NCBI GenBank assembly: GCA_000372225.1
Contig: AQTY01000021.1
Location: 1 to 34,459, forward strand
Direction: 5' to 3'
Source of the DNA: Candidatus Nitromaritima sp. SCGC AAA288-L16
Lineage (GTDB): Bacteria > Nitrospinota > Nitrospinia > Nitrospinales > VA-1
DNA: 34,459 nt
The position numbers and the translations under genes are program-made. Of the stretch, positions 1-8,334 are shown piece by piece. The notes beneath the pieces were generated by a model that saw only the letters and a program-made list of their open reading frames with translations, had not been told where the DNA came from and ran no database searches. Numbering within the stretch: the first letter of the stretch is position 1; each line of letters begins with the position of its first letter.

Positions 1-32
1 CTTTTCTAACCGCACAACTCGGGGAGAACTTT

Positions 33-209
33 ATGCCAACGCAAAGTAAGTGCGCCGATACACTCGCCGCCTGCGCTGCTCGCTTGGCTCAAAACTGCTT
101 TAAAAATAAAAAAATAACTAACTTAGACGAACTAACAATAAAGTATATTCGAAAGTCAGAAGCCGAATTAAAGTTCAAAGAAAAAGAATCTGCAAAGAGA
201 GGAATATAA
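33..209 (+). CDS. small cysteine-containing hypothetical protein, possibly the 3' part of a longer gene
   Basis: A 58-residue reading frame starts at an ATG preceded by GGGGAG six bases upstream and ends in TAA two bases before the DUF465 gene. The N-terminal third has three spaced cysteines in an Ala-rich stretch (CADTLAACAARLAQNC); the rest is charged and Lys/Glu-rich. The same frame is open upstream to the first bases of the window, so the gene could begin outside it. The first ~100 bases are more GC-rich than what follows. I do not recognise the family. Coding is supported mainly by the ribosome-binding site and the tight spacing to the next gene. Confidence 0.4.
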   Translation: MPTQSKCADTLAACAARLAQNCFKNKKITNLDELTIKYIRKSEAELKFKEKESAKRGI

Positions 210-211
210 TT

Positions 212-427
212 ATGGAGATAAAAAAAGAAACACTCGAAAAAATTCTCAATTCTGATATTAACTTTGAACGACTGTACTCTGAGCATTCAGAGCTTAAGCT
301 TAAAATCCAGAACCTTAATAAAATAAAATTCCCAACGACTCACGAAGAAATCGAAAAAAAACAACACCAAAAACAAAAACTTATTTTAAAAGATAAAATG
401 GAAGAGATCCTAAGTCAGGCAAAGTAA
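212..427 (+). CDS. DUF465 (YdcH-like) small coiled-coil protein
   Basis: This 71-residue protein has the DUF465 pattern: FERLYSEHSELKLKI, a short turn, then KKQHQKQKLILKDKMEEIL. That makes two amphipathic helices forming a hairpin. The family is small (about 60-80 residues), widespread in Gram-negative bacteria and of unclear function. The start is ATG with an AGAGAGGA ribosome-binding site lying inside the end of the preceding ORF, which suggests the two are translated together. No signal peptide or membrane segment is visible. Confidence 0.75.
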   Translation: MEIKKETLEKILNSDINFERLYSEHSELKLKIQNLNKIKFPTTHEEIEKKQHQKQKLILKDKMEEILSQAK

Positions 428-466
428 AATCACGGTATTAAATAGATAACCGAAAAAAAATTAAAC

Positions 467-1735
467 TTAAAATTCTTTAGTTGGTGGTCTGTACTTATTA
501 CGGAGAAATGAGGGTTGGCAGTGGCTTAGCATCCCACCAAGCAAACGCAGAAGATATTTAAAACACACTACTTTATTTGCTGGCATATAGTCTCCAATTA
601 CTCCTACCAGTAAGCTCGATAATTCTTTTTGTGTTGCCAGCGTCTCAACAACTCGATTACACAAATAAGGTCTGTAAATCAAACGCTGTAAAAACTTACT
701 TAAAATATTTTTTTTTCTAAACTCTTTTTTTCTTATCAGATCATAACTCTGAAGTTGTCTACTTGAAAAATCAGATTTATCAAAAGCGTTTTCCACTACT
801 CCCACCGCAAGTTGAGAACTTCTTAGCGAAAGGTAGATCCCTTCCCCTGTAAAAGGGTCAATAAAACCCGTGGCATCGCCCACAAGAAGTAGGCCTCCAC
901 ACCTTATTTTTTTCACCGAATAGGTCAATGAATCAACTGTCCTTATTTTTTCAACCGGGGTACCGCCTCCAAGGATTCGCTCTCGTAATCTATTCCCTAA
1001 AACTGTTGTCATGAAAAATTGCTCAACATTAACACCAATTAAATAATTCTGATCCACAATAAGCACAACATTTGCCCTATTGTGTCCTACTGGGGCGATG
1101 CCAGTGTACCCAGGATGACTAATATGCATATAACAATAACGTCCAAGCCCTTTGACGCCTTCCCAATGTGCGGCTAAAGCGATTTTTCCTTTCCCAGGAG
1201 AATCTCTCCTCAAGTTTAGTCGACGGAGAGAAATACTATTTCTACCTCCGCCATCAATCACAACTTTTGCTTTAATACTAAACTTTGTTTTTGTTTCATC
1301 ATGTCCCTTCACACCACAAACATTACCCCCATCAAGTAGCAAATCTGTAACCTTAAATCCTTCCATCAACTGAATATTTGAATTACGGACTTGATTTATC
1401 ATCAAGTCATCTAACATTGAACGCTCCACTGACAAACTGGTCATGGTTCTCCCATCAACAGTATTGGGATAATCAATTTGCAAATAGGAACTTTCATAAG
1501 AAGATAACGCCACTCCGCAAAGTCTTGTGGGGTTCAAAGCATTAATCGATTCAAGAATTCCCAAATCAGAAAAAATGTCGTCTGCGGCTGGACTGATAAA
1601 CTCGCCGCATACCTTGTCGCGGGGAAAAATAGCTTGATCAAGCAAGGCAATACGGTACCCCTTTTTTTCAAGAAACAAGGCTGCCGAGGCTCCAGCTGGC
1701 CCTCCTCCAATGATAACTATATCGTAAAACTTCAT
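467..1735 (-). CDS. geranylgeranyl reductase family FAD-dependent oxidoreductase
   Basis: This 422-residue flavoprotein opens with an ADP-binding Rossmann motif (GGGPAG, residues 10-15). It then has the family signature KVCGEF (41-46) and a second FAD motif, VGDATGFIDPFTGEG, with the key Asp near residue 287. This combination marks the geranylgeranyl-reductase/halogenase-like branch of group A flavoprotein monooxygenase folds. Members reduce double bonds in isoprenoid chains of lipids, quinones or chlorophyll. The actual substrate here cannot be read from sequence. The gene faces away from the membrane protein at 1793, so their promoters lie back to back. Confidence 0.85.
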   Translation of the reverse strand: MKFYDIVIIGGGPAGASAALFLEKKGYRIALLDQAIFPRDKVCGEFISPAADDIFSDLGILESINALNPTRLCGVALSSYESSYLQIDYPNTVDGRTMTSLSVERSMLDDLMINQVRNSNIQLMEGFKVTDLLLDGGNVCGVKGHDETKTKFSIKAKVVIDGGGRNSISLRRLNLRRDSPGKGKIALAAHWEGVKGLGRYCYMHISHPGYTGIAPVGHNRANVVLIVDQNYLIGVNVEQFFMTTVLGNRLRERILGGGTPVEKIRTVDSLTYSVKKIRCGGLLLVGDATGFIDPFTGEGIYLSLRSSQLAVGVVENAFDKSDFSSRQLQSYDLIRKKEFRKKNILSKFLQRLIYRPYLCNRVVETLATQKELSSLLVGVIGDYMPANKVVCFKYLLRLLGGMLSHCQPSFLRNKYRPPTKEF

Positions 1736-1792
1736 AGGCTGAGTTAGTTCGCGCTATTGTTCTTGGCTAAAACGGATGCTACCCTTAGCCAC

Positions 1793-2188
1793 ATGATTCT
1801 TGGGCTCGACGACATTACAGGCGGTAGAGAAATAGTAGGCTTTTTTGTCTGGCTTGGACTTACGTTTCTATTTTATCTTGTTGGCTACGTAGCCGCCCTT
1901 AATGTAATTGATGACCTCACAAAAAACCGTTGGATCAAAATTCCAATCATGTGGGGGCTCGCTTTTGTTACTTCAGGGTTGATGAGCATCTTGAACTACA
2001 ACCCGCTCATTCTTTTTTTTGTTATGCTTGTGGCCAATTACTTTAGATTAAAAAATCTCACTCTCTCTAACAACGAAAAGTTTGAGAATTCCGCCTCTAG
2101 CAAGGCTATATTTTATATAGCTAGTTACGGTTATATCTTGTTGGTTTTAGGAATCACTCACTATATTGACTTCCGCAGTAGTTCATAA
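1793..2188 (+). CDS. small multi-pass membrane protein of unknown function
   Basis: About 131 residues with three or four hydrophobic segments: roughly FFVWLGLTFLFYLVGYVAAL, a second around IPIMWGLAFVTSGLM, a third around PLILFFVMLVANYF, and a last one near the C terminus. No family motif is recognised. I chose the ATG at 1793; the frame is open from a TTG at 1757, but that would leave only 21 bases to the divergent flavoprotein start. Neither start has a good Shine-Dalgarno sequence. It ends 6 bases before the stop of the convergent methyltransferase-like gene. Confidence 0.55.
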   Translation: MILGLDDITGGREIVGFFVWLGLTFLFYLVGYVAALNVIDDLTKNRWIKIPIMWGLAFVTSGLMSILNYNPLILFFVMLVANYFRLKNLTLSNNEKFENSASSKAIFYIASYGYILLVLGITHYIDFRSSS

Positions 2189-2194
2189 TTTTAT

Positions 2195-2908
2195 TTATTT
2201 AAAGTAGGGAATCCACATCCCTGTACTAGAACGAAAAACCTCGTATTCCTCTCCATACTGTTCTGCTAGCCCTCTCTCTTCATGATAAATCCTGTACTGA
2301 AAACCTATCCAGGCAGACAAAACTCCAAGAACTCCAAAAAAAAAAGAATGAGTGATCGCAGCGAAAGAAACAACAACAATCATCATTGCCGTGTAGGAGG
2401 GGTGTCGCATTAAACCATACAACTGATCGGTTTTTAACTTTTGTTTCTCGCGAAAAACAATATCAAATTTGAATGCGGCGACTCCAATTTGACAAATGGC
2501 TATAATCCGCATTATAGAACCCAACACAAAAAGAGCAATGATGAATCCAAATTCCATTGCCGACACAGGAAATTCCGTCGAGCGACCTAAAAATGACAAG
2601 CCAAGTAATGCAACTACAATTGGCAAAGTATGGCCAAATAATTGTTTAAGATGCTCTTTGTCAAACGGAGTATCCCCAGGCTTGACCGTTATAACAAAAA
2701 CAATAATTTCAATAAGACCAAAAATTAGATTGAAGTAAGAAACAAGCAAAAACCTCTCCACATTTTCGGAATGGAGCCCAAACGGAACCAAGGGTGCCAA
2801 ATACGTAAGACCGACAAGAATGGTATTAAAATTAGAATTACGGACCAGGGCAATGATGAAAATCGCCAGTAAAACGAAAAAATTAATGTAAATCAATAAA
2901 GAAGCCAT
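2195..2908 (-). CDS. isoprenylcysteine carboxyl methyltransferase (ICMT/PEMT)-like membrane protein
   Basis: A 237-residue, largely hydrophobic protein with five or more likely membrane segments. The C-terminal part carries the ICMT/PEMT-family signature: GLMRHPSY followed by a membrane segment and then YRIYHEERGLAEQYGEEYEVF, the region that binds S-adenosylmethionine in this superfamily. The methyl acceptor is unknown; bacterial members modify lipids, quinone-like or small molecules. I chose the ATG at 2908. An in-frame TTG at 2935 would add nine residues but has no better ribosome-binding site. Confidence 0.7.
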   Translation of the reverse strand: MASLLIYINFFVLLAIFIIALVRNSNFNTILVGLTYLAPLVPFGLHSENVERFLLVSYFNLIFGLIEIIVFVITVKPGDTPFDKEHLKQLFGHTLPIVVALLGLSFLGRSTEFPVSAMEFGFIIALFVLGSIMRIIAICQIGVAAFKFDIVFREKQKLKTDQLYGLMRHPSYTAMMIVVVSFAAITHSFFFGVLGVLSAWIGFQYRIYHEERGLAEQYGEEYEVFRSSTGMWIPYFK

Positions 2909-3126
2909 TTGGTAATAAACACACCCAGTTATCAAGTAATCAAAATTAGTATTTCAAATACAACGTTTTAAAAGATACTATGAAGTCACCTTACCTTGAC
3001 ATATTAAAATTTGTCATAAAAATAAACCTTTTCTACGCCACCATCCCCAAAAATTTAATTTATTTAGGGTATAATCTTGTTTTTTATACTAATATAATAC
3101 TATTTAATTTTAGGACAAATTTAGTG

Positions 3127-3147
3127 GATGGTCTGAGATCAACCATC
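3127..3147 (+). promoter_or_regulatory. inverted repeat in siroheme reductase leader
   Basis: GATGGT (3127-3132) and ACCATC (3142-3147) form a perfect 6-bp stem with a 9-base loop, about 85 bases upstream of the reductase start. No T-tract follows, so it is not a terminator. It could be a leader hairpin or an operator half-site pair. Confidence 0.3.
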
Positions 3148-3190
3148 TCTGTCGTAACCGTTTCATTAAATCAAACTTAGTAATAAAAAT

Positions 3191-3208
3191 GGGTACTTCC
3201 AAATACCC
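3191..3208. promoter_or_regulatory. short hairpin just upstream of siroheme reductase RBS
   Basis: GGGTA (3191-3195) pairs with TACCC (3204-3208) around an 8-base loop and is flanked by A and T runs. It ends 9 bases before the ribosome-binding site. On the - strand a T-run follows it, but there is no - strand gene for it to terminate, so a leader role is more likely. Confidence 0.25.
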
Positions 3209-3230
3209 TTTGTAATTAAAGAGGTTCGTG

Positions 3231-5606
3231 ATGGACACAAGCGCTTTAAATATACCTCCCGAAGTAAAAAGGGAGATTGAAGAGTTTACAGCCGAGGTGG
3301 AGCGATTGAATCGCGGAAAGGCAGACCCCGAAGATTTTAAACGGTTTCGCCTACAACAAGGAATTTATGGTCAACGTCAGGATGACGTTCAAATGGTCAG
3401 GACAAAACTTTCCACTGGTCGAATGACAACAGAGCAACTGCTATGCCTTTCTGATTTTGCCGACAAATACTCTAATGGAATTCTGCATGTGACCACCCGG
3501 CAAGATTTCCAGTTTCATTTCGTAAAATTGGAGGATGTTTCTAAAGGATTACAGGACTTGGCAGACTATGGTCTTACCACGCGGGAAGCCTGCGGCAATA
3601 CTGTGCGAAATGTTACTGCCTGTCATAAAGCTGGTACTTGTAAAGAGGAAGTATTTGACGTAGCTCCCTACGGTAAAGCAGTTACAAGTTATTTACTTCG
3701 TCATGCTGTAACACAAAACCTACCAAGAAAATTCAAAATTAGCTTTGGTGGCTGTTCTGGCTGCGGACTTGCCCCAATTCACGACATAGGACTTAATGCT
3801 CAAATAAAAAATGAGAATGGGAGAGAAATTCGAGGTTTCAAGGTATTAATTGGCGGTGGACTCGGGTCTTTTCCCCATGGAGCAAAGTCCTTGACTGATT
3901 TTCTCTCAACGGAAAACTTGCTTCGTATGTGCGAGGCAATTGTTCAGGTATTTGACAAATATGGTGACAAGAAAAACCGCAATAAGGCTAGATTTAAATA
4001 TGTCCTTGATAAATTGGGCTTGGATAAAATAAAAGAACTTTATGAGGAAGAATTTGCTGCGCTGGCAAATAAAACCTTCCCTCCTATCGAGATTCCAAAA
4101 GAAGAGTTTGTTCCCAATAATCTAGAATTTGAGATTAACGACGAATTTAACTCAGACCCAGAATTTCAAACGTGGAAAAACAGGAATACCTGCGAACAGA
4201 AGCAAAGGGGTTATTTAAATGTGCAAATTAAGTTGGCTTTGGGCGATATCACTAGTGATAAGGCGCGAACTGTTGCTAATATGGCCTCTAGCCTCGCTGG
4301 AGGAATTATCGTAAATACAGTAAATCAGAACATGATGATTCCATGGGTGAAAAATGAAGCCCTAAGTACATTTTACTTAGAGCTACAAAAAATTGGTTTA
4401 CACAGGGCAGGCACTGAAGAAATTCGAGATATTACCTGCTGCCCCGGGTCAGAAACCTGCAACTTAGGTATAACGGCGTCACGAGGATTGGTGAAGCACC
4501 TAAATGAAGAAATGGAAAATGGATTTCCTCATTCAAAAGAATTAGACCATATATCAATTAAGGCAAGTGGATGCCCGAACTCATGTGGTCAGCACCATAT
4601 CGCGTCTATAGGATTTCATGGCGGAGCCAAAAAGTTAAATGGGGTTCTCGCCCCACATTACGAAATATTGTTGGGTGGTAGAATTGATGAGGATAAAGTT
4701 ATCTTTGGTACTTCAGTAATTAAAATTCCAGCGAAAAACGCACCTCAGGCAACTAGGCAAGTTATAGACTCCTTCAAAAGAGACAAACTCGCTAATGAAT
4801 CTTTCGGAGAATTTTTTGATAGAAAAGGTAAGGATTTCTTTCGAGAACTACTCAACCCGCTAAGAGAATTACCGCAAGTTGAAGAAGCTCCTCATTCATA
4901 TATAGATTTCGGATCTGAAGAAAAATTTAGTTTGGAAGACCGCGGTCAAGGAGAATGTGCAGGAGCTGTCACAGACATGATAACAGATCGTTTATCCGAA
5001 GCTGAACGTGCTCATTTTCAAAGTAAACTAGCCTTGGAGAAAAAAGAATACTCTCAAGCGATGGATCATGCAAAACGCTCAACCGTTGCATCTGCAAGAG
5101 CTTTGCTGGTTACAGAAGGAATGGATTTTAATGATGACCTAGAATGTATTAGAAAGTTTCACTCACTCATCATTGATATGGAGATTGTATCAGGGAAATT
5201 TGCTGAAATGGGCGAACGCTATGAAGAAGAAAACTCGTCAGCAAACAAAGATATCGTTTCATGGTGGGTGCAAAACTGCGGTGCCCTTGCTGAAAAGTGC
5301 CGGGATGTTAACAACAAAATGCAATCCGATAAATCTTTAAGAATACGTGTTGGCGGTGATGAGAAAAAAGAAGGCACTAGCCCATCTTTCCAAAAAATTG
5401 ATCTGCTAGGAGTCAAATGCCCCTTCAACTACGTTAAAACAAAACTAAAACTGGAAGCCATGTCATCCGGAGATAGTCTTGAGGTTCTACTAGATCTAGG
5501 TGAACCAGAAAAAAATGTTCCTAGAAGTATAAAAAATGATGGGCACAAAGTGCTTTCCATGGAAAAAATTAATGGACACTTTAAAATAATTGTTAAGAAA
5601 GCCTGA
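3231..5606 (+). CDS. siroheme/[4Fe-4S] nitrite or sulfite reductase with C-terminal TusA-like domain
   Basis: 791 residues. The first ~550 carry two ferredoxin-type half-domains and siroheme-binding regions typical of ferredoxin-dependent nitrite/sulfite reductases (HVTTRQDFQFHF; GNTVRNVTAC). The cluster-binding cysteines are complete: CPGSETC (Cys404, Cys410) and CPNSC (Cys448, Cys452). These enzymes reduce sulfite to sulfide or nitrite to ammonium with six electrons. After a helix-rich section (about 565-700), the last ~75 residues match TusA/SirA sulfur carriers, with the CPxxxxK-type motif at Cys730. The TusA fusion and the APS reductase gene at 24668 favour sulfite as substrate, but nitrite is not excluded. 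I chose ATG 3231 (AAAGAGG six bases upstream); a GTG directly precedes it. yicC starts 9 bases after the stop. Confidence 0.85.
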   Translation: MDTSALNIPPEVKREIEEFTAEVERLNRGKADPEDFKRFRLQQGIYGQRQDDVQMVRTKLSTGRMTTEQLLCLSDFADKYSNGILHVTTRQDFQFHFVKLEDVSKGLQDLADYGLTTREACGNTVRNVTACHKAGTCKEEVFDVAPYGKAVTSYLLRHAVTQNLPRKFKISFGGCSGCGLAPIHDIGLNAQIKNENGREIRGFKVLIGGGLGSFPHGAKSLTDFLSTENLLRMCEAIVQVFDKYGDKKNRNKARFKYVLDKLGLDKIKELYEEEFAALANKTFPPIEIPKEEFVPNNLEFEINDEFNSDPEFQTWKNRNTCEQKQRGYLNVQIKLALGDITSDKARTVANMASSLAGGIIVNTVNQNMMIPWVKNEALSTFYLELQKIGLHRAGTEEIRDITCCPGSETCNLGITASRGLVKHLNEEMENGFPHSKELDHISIKASGCPNSCGQHHIASIGFHGGAKKLNGVLAPHYEILLGGRIDEDKVIFGTSVIKIPAKNAPQATRQVIDSFKRDKLANESFGEFFDRKGKDFFRELLNPLRELPQVEEAPHSYIDFGSEEKFSLEDRGQGECAGAVTDMITDRLSEAERAHFQSKLALEKKEYSQAMDHAKRSTVASARALLVTEGMDFNDDLECIRKFHSLIIDMEIVSGKFAEMGERYEEENSSANKDIVSWWVQNCGALAEKCRDVNNKMQSDKSLRIRVGGDEKKEGTSPSFQKIDLLGVKCPFNYVKTKLKLEAMSSGDSLEVLLDLGEPEKNVPRSIKNDGHKVLSMEKINGHFKIIVKKA

Positions 5607-5615
5607 TTAATACTT

Positions 5616-6497
5616 ATGCTTAAAAGTATGACTGGGTTTTCCAGATATGAAAATCAAAACGGGGACCTTACCTGCAAGGTAGAAATTCGTTCGGTAAACA
5701 ACCGGTTTATCGACGTCAATACCCGCCTACCAAAGTCACTCGCGCCCCTTGAACTCCCTTTAAAGAAAATGGTGAAGTCCAAGTGTGCTCGCGGTTCATT
5801 CGATATTATCATCACTATCGAAAAAAATGGTGATTCCGAAGCAAATCTTGAAGTCGCCCCTAACCTCCCCCTTGCTAGTGAATACTTAAATGCCTTTAAA
5901 AAAATTCAAGAAGGCTTAGGACTAAAAGGAGAAATCGATATTAATACGATTTTATCCCAAAGAGATGTTGTCAAGCCAGAACTAGAGAAAGTTGAAGACG
6001 CCTCTGAAGAAATAGTGTTTCAAACGGTCGACAAAACACTTACCGACCTTGTTAAAATGCGAGAAGATGAAGGGAAAAACCTGGAAAAAGATATTCTAAA
6101 TAAAATAAGCAGCATTGAAGCACTAGGGAAATCAATTTCAACAAAACAGTCCATTACTATTCAGCAATTCCAAGATAAGTTGAAAGAAAAAATACAGACC
6201 TTAACTACTGGCATTGAAATTGACCCCGCTCGTATTGCTCAAGAATCAGCCTTATTAGCAGATCGTTGCGATGTCACAGAAGAACTTGTTCGACTCGAAA
6301 GCCACTTAGATCAATTCAATAAATTAGTTTCCTCTCATGAACCACAAGGGCGCAAACTGGAGTTTCTGACTCAGGAAATCAATAGAGAGGTAAACACAAT
6401 GGGCTCTAAAACCATCGACCTCGAAGTTTCCAAGGCAGTAATAGAGATGAAAAGTTGCCTAGAAAAAATACGCGAGCAATTAGCCAACATCGAATAA
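5616..6497 (+). CDS. yicC: YicC family protein (endoribonuclease YicC-like)
   Basis: 293 residues, the usual length of the family. The N terminus MLKSMTGFSRYE and the following EIRSVNNRFIDV are the hallmark of the YicC N-terminal domain. The C terminus has the DUF1732 pattern GRKLEFLTQEINREVNTMGSK. E. coli YicC is an endoribonuclease implicated in small-RNA turnover. The gene lies 9 bases after the siroheme reductase and directly before gmk, the common yicC-gmk order in bacteria. Confidence 0.92.
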   Translation: MLKSMTGFSRYENQNGDLTCKVEIRSVNNRFIDVNTRLPKSLAPLELPLKKMVKSKCARGSFDIIITIEKNGDSEANLEVAPNLPLASEYLNAFKKIQEGLGLKGEIDINTILSQRDVVKPELEKVEDASEEIVFQTVDKTLTDLVKMREDEGKNLEKDILNKISSIEALGKSISTKQSITIQQFQDKLKEKIQTLTTGIEIDPARIAQESALLADRCDVTEELVRLESHLDQFNKLVSSHEPQGRKLEFLTQEINREVNTMGSKTIDLEVSKAVIEMKSCLEKIREQLANIE

Positions 6498-6580
6498 GAA
6501 ATTACAATTGTTCTCAACAAAACGAAGAAAAGTATAATTCCATCAATAATAAACTGGAATTTGATAAGAGAACCTCAGTC

Positions 6581-7210
6581 ATGCAGTCAAACGGAATAAT
6601 ATTTATTCTCTCAGCGCCATCAGGAACCGGAAAAACCACAATCTGCAAATTACTAACACAGAAACTTCCTAATCTCAAATTCAGCATCTCCCACACCACA
6701 CGGGAACCTCGTAACGGCGAAGTCGAAGGAACTGACTATCATTTTACTTCTAAAAAAGAATTTGAAGAAAAAATAGAGCGCGGGGAATTGCTTGAATGGG
6801 CAAAAGTTTTTAAAAACTACTATGGAACGGCGTTCGCGTCTGTAGATCGCCACCACCTTAATGGGGATGATGTATTAATTGAACTGGACGTTCAAGGGGC
6901 ACAGTCTTTAAGGGACATTCACTATAAAGCTGTTTTTATTTTCATAATGCCACCATCGTTAGAGGCTTTAGAGACCAGACTAAAAAATCGAGGAACTGAG
7001 TCTACCAGCATAATTCAGGAGCGTTTAAAAGTAAGTGAAAAAGAAATACAACTATCGCCTCTTTATGATTACATATTGACCAATGTCAACGCAGAAGAAA
7101 CCACCAACCATCTCCTTTCAATTATTACGGCAGAGCATTTCCGAAAAGAAAATTACAAACCATCTTCTCCCGACCTCGACAATTTAATAAATGATGAGGC
7201 ACACACCTGA
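6581..7210 (+). CDS. gmk: guanylate kinase
   Basis: 209 residues, standard for guanylate kinase (ATP + GMP to ADP + GDP, cytoplasmic). The P-loop SAPSGTGKTT lies at residues 11-20. The GMP-binding region follows: SHTTREPRNGEVEGTDYHF, then GELLEWAKVFKNYYGT. The open frame extends back into yicC, but the ATG at 6581 gives the normal N terminus and has AAGAG upstream. The stop overlaps the hisC start as TGATG. The rpoZ gene that often follows gmk is absent. Confidence 0.95.
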   Translation: MQSNGIIFILSAPSGTGKTTICKLLTQKLPNLKFSISHTTREPRNGEVEGTDYHFTSKKEFEEKIERGELLEWAKVFKNYYGTAFASVDRHHLNGDDVLIELDVQGAQSLRDIHYKAVFIFIMPPSLEALETRLKNRGTESTSIIQERLKVSEKEIQLSPLYDYILTNVNAEETTNHLLSIITAEHFRKENYKPSSPDLDNLINDEAHT

Positions 7211-8280
7211 TGTCCAGCGTGGAACTAACGAAACTGATTCAGGGAAATGTTCTTTCGTTAAAGCCTTACCATGTTGAAAGTACCGACTGTGAAATAAAAT
7301 TACACGCAAATGAAAATCCATTTCCTCCTTCAAAAGAGCTGCTCGAGCTATTTTCAACATCGATCCAAAAACTACAATTAAATAGGTATCCAGACCCAGA
7401 CAGCAGAGCCCTTAAAGATTCTATTGCAGACCGGTTAGGCTTAGAAATCAAACACCTGGTTATTGGGAATGGTTCTGACGAAATTATCTTATTTCTTCTG
7501 CAAGTCTTTTGCCGAGAAGGAGATACTATTGCATTTCCCGACCCAACCTTTGCCATGTATTCCATCATAGCGCAAAGTCTCGGCATTAAATCAGTTCGCA
7601 TTTCCCTTGATAGTTATTGGGATTTTAGTGCAGATGTGATTTTACAATCAGCCGAAGAAAATAATTCAAAAATAATTTTTCTAAGCTACCCCAACAACCC
7701 TACGGGAAATTGTTTTTCCGACACCCAAGTAAAGAAAGTCATTGAGAGTTTTCAAGGGATAGTTGTGATTGACGAAGCCTATCACGACTTCTCTAGAAAA
7801 AGCTTTGTCAATCAAATCGAAGAACACAACAACCTGGTTGTGTTAAGGAGTCTATCAAAAATTGGACTGGCTGCCCTGCGTGTGGGCTTTGGCGTGGCTG
7901 ACCCGCTTGTCATCAATGAAATCAACAAAGTTCGGTTACCCTATAACTCAAACACCATATCTCAAGTGTTTGCTGAACACTTAATAATAAACTTTGAAGC
8001 GGTCCAAACGCAGATTGATTCCATTCTTGATGAACGTCAGCGATTATTAGGCGAGCTTCATAAAATTGAATCAGTAACCGCATTCCCGTCTGATTCGAAT
8101 TTTATTTTATTTAAAACAAAGCATCCCGCAGGAAGTATATTCGCATTCTTGGCTAAAAATGGAATCTTAGTACGCAACCTGAGTTCACACCCAAAACTGA
8201 ACAACTGTCTACGAGTCACCGTGGGCACTAAAAGTGAAAACGACCGATTCCTTTCAAAATTAAAAGACTTTAAAAGCTAA
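7210..8280 (+). CDS. hisC: histidinol-phosphate aminotransferase
   Basis: 356 residues, a class I/II PLP aminotransferase of the HisC type. It transfers the amino group of glutamate to imidazole acetol phosphate in histidine synthesis. Visible motifs are LHANENPFPPS near the N terminus, RYPDPD, GNGSDEII, SYPNNPTGN, the PLP-contacting VVIDEAYHDF, and the Schiff-base lysine in SLSKIGLAALRVGFG (Lys217). The ATG overlaps the gmk stop by one base, so translation is coupled. HisC relatives acting on aromatic amino acids look similar, so tyrosine/phenylalanine transamination remains possible. Confidence 0.9.
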   Translation: MSSVELTKLIQGNVLSLKPYHVESTDCEIKLHANENPFPPSKELLELFSTSIQKLQLNRYPDPDSRALKDSIADRLGLEIKHLVIGNGSDEIILFLLQVFCREGDTIAFPDPTFAMYSIIAQSLGIKSVRISLDSYWDFSADVILQSAEENNSKIIFLSYPNNPTGNCFSDTQVKKVIESFQGIVVIDEAYHDFSRKSFVNQIEEHNNLVVLRSLSKIGLAALRVGFGVADPLVINEINKVRLPYNSNTISQVFAEHLIINFEAVQTQIDSILDERQRLLGELHKIESVTAFPSDSNFILFKTKHPAGSIFAFLAKNGILVRNLSSHPKLNNCLRVTVGTKSENDRFLSKLKDFKS

Positions 8281-8334
8281 GCAAATTAGTTTAAAACGGT
8301 GACCTCCTAAAACAAGAATTAACTCAATCTGCTC

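Larger units (their letters stand above)
2909..3230. other. gene-free AT-rich intergenic region upstream of the siroheme reductase
   Basis: No convincing gene is present. One 66-codon open frame (2980-3180) is AT-driven and lacks a ribosome-binding site. The region holds two short inverted repeats, at 3127-3147 and 3191-3208, and the AAAGAGG ribosome-binding site at 3218-3224 for the next gene. It presumably contains that gene's promoter and leader. Confidence 0.5.

Noticed and set aside
3127..3147. TPP riboswitch suggested by CTGAGAT
   Set aside because: The other conserved TPP helices and motifs are absent and the downstream gene is not a thiamine gene.
2980..3180. 66-codon + strand open frame
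   Set aside because: AT-rich, no ribosome-binding site, no family resemblance, and it overlaps the reductase leader hairpin.
6514..6856. Antisense frames over gmk
   Set aside because: Shadow frames; the sense frame has a complete guanylate kinase.
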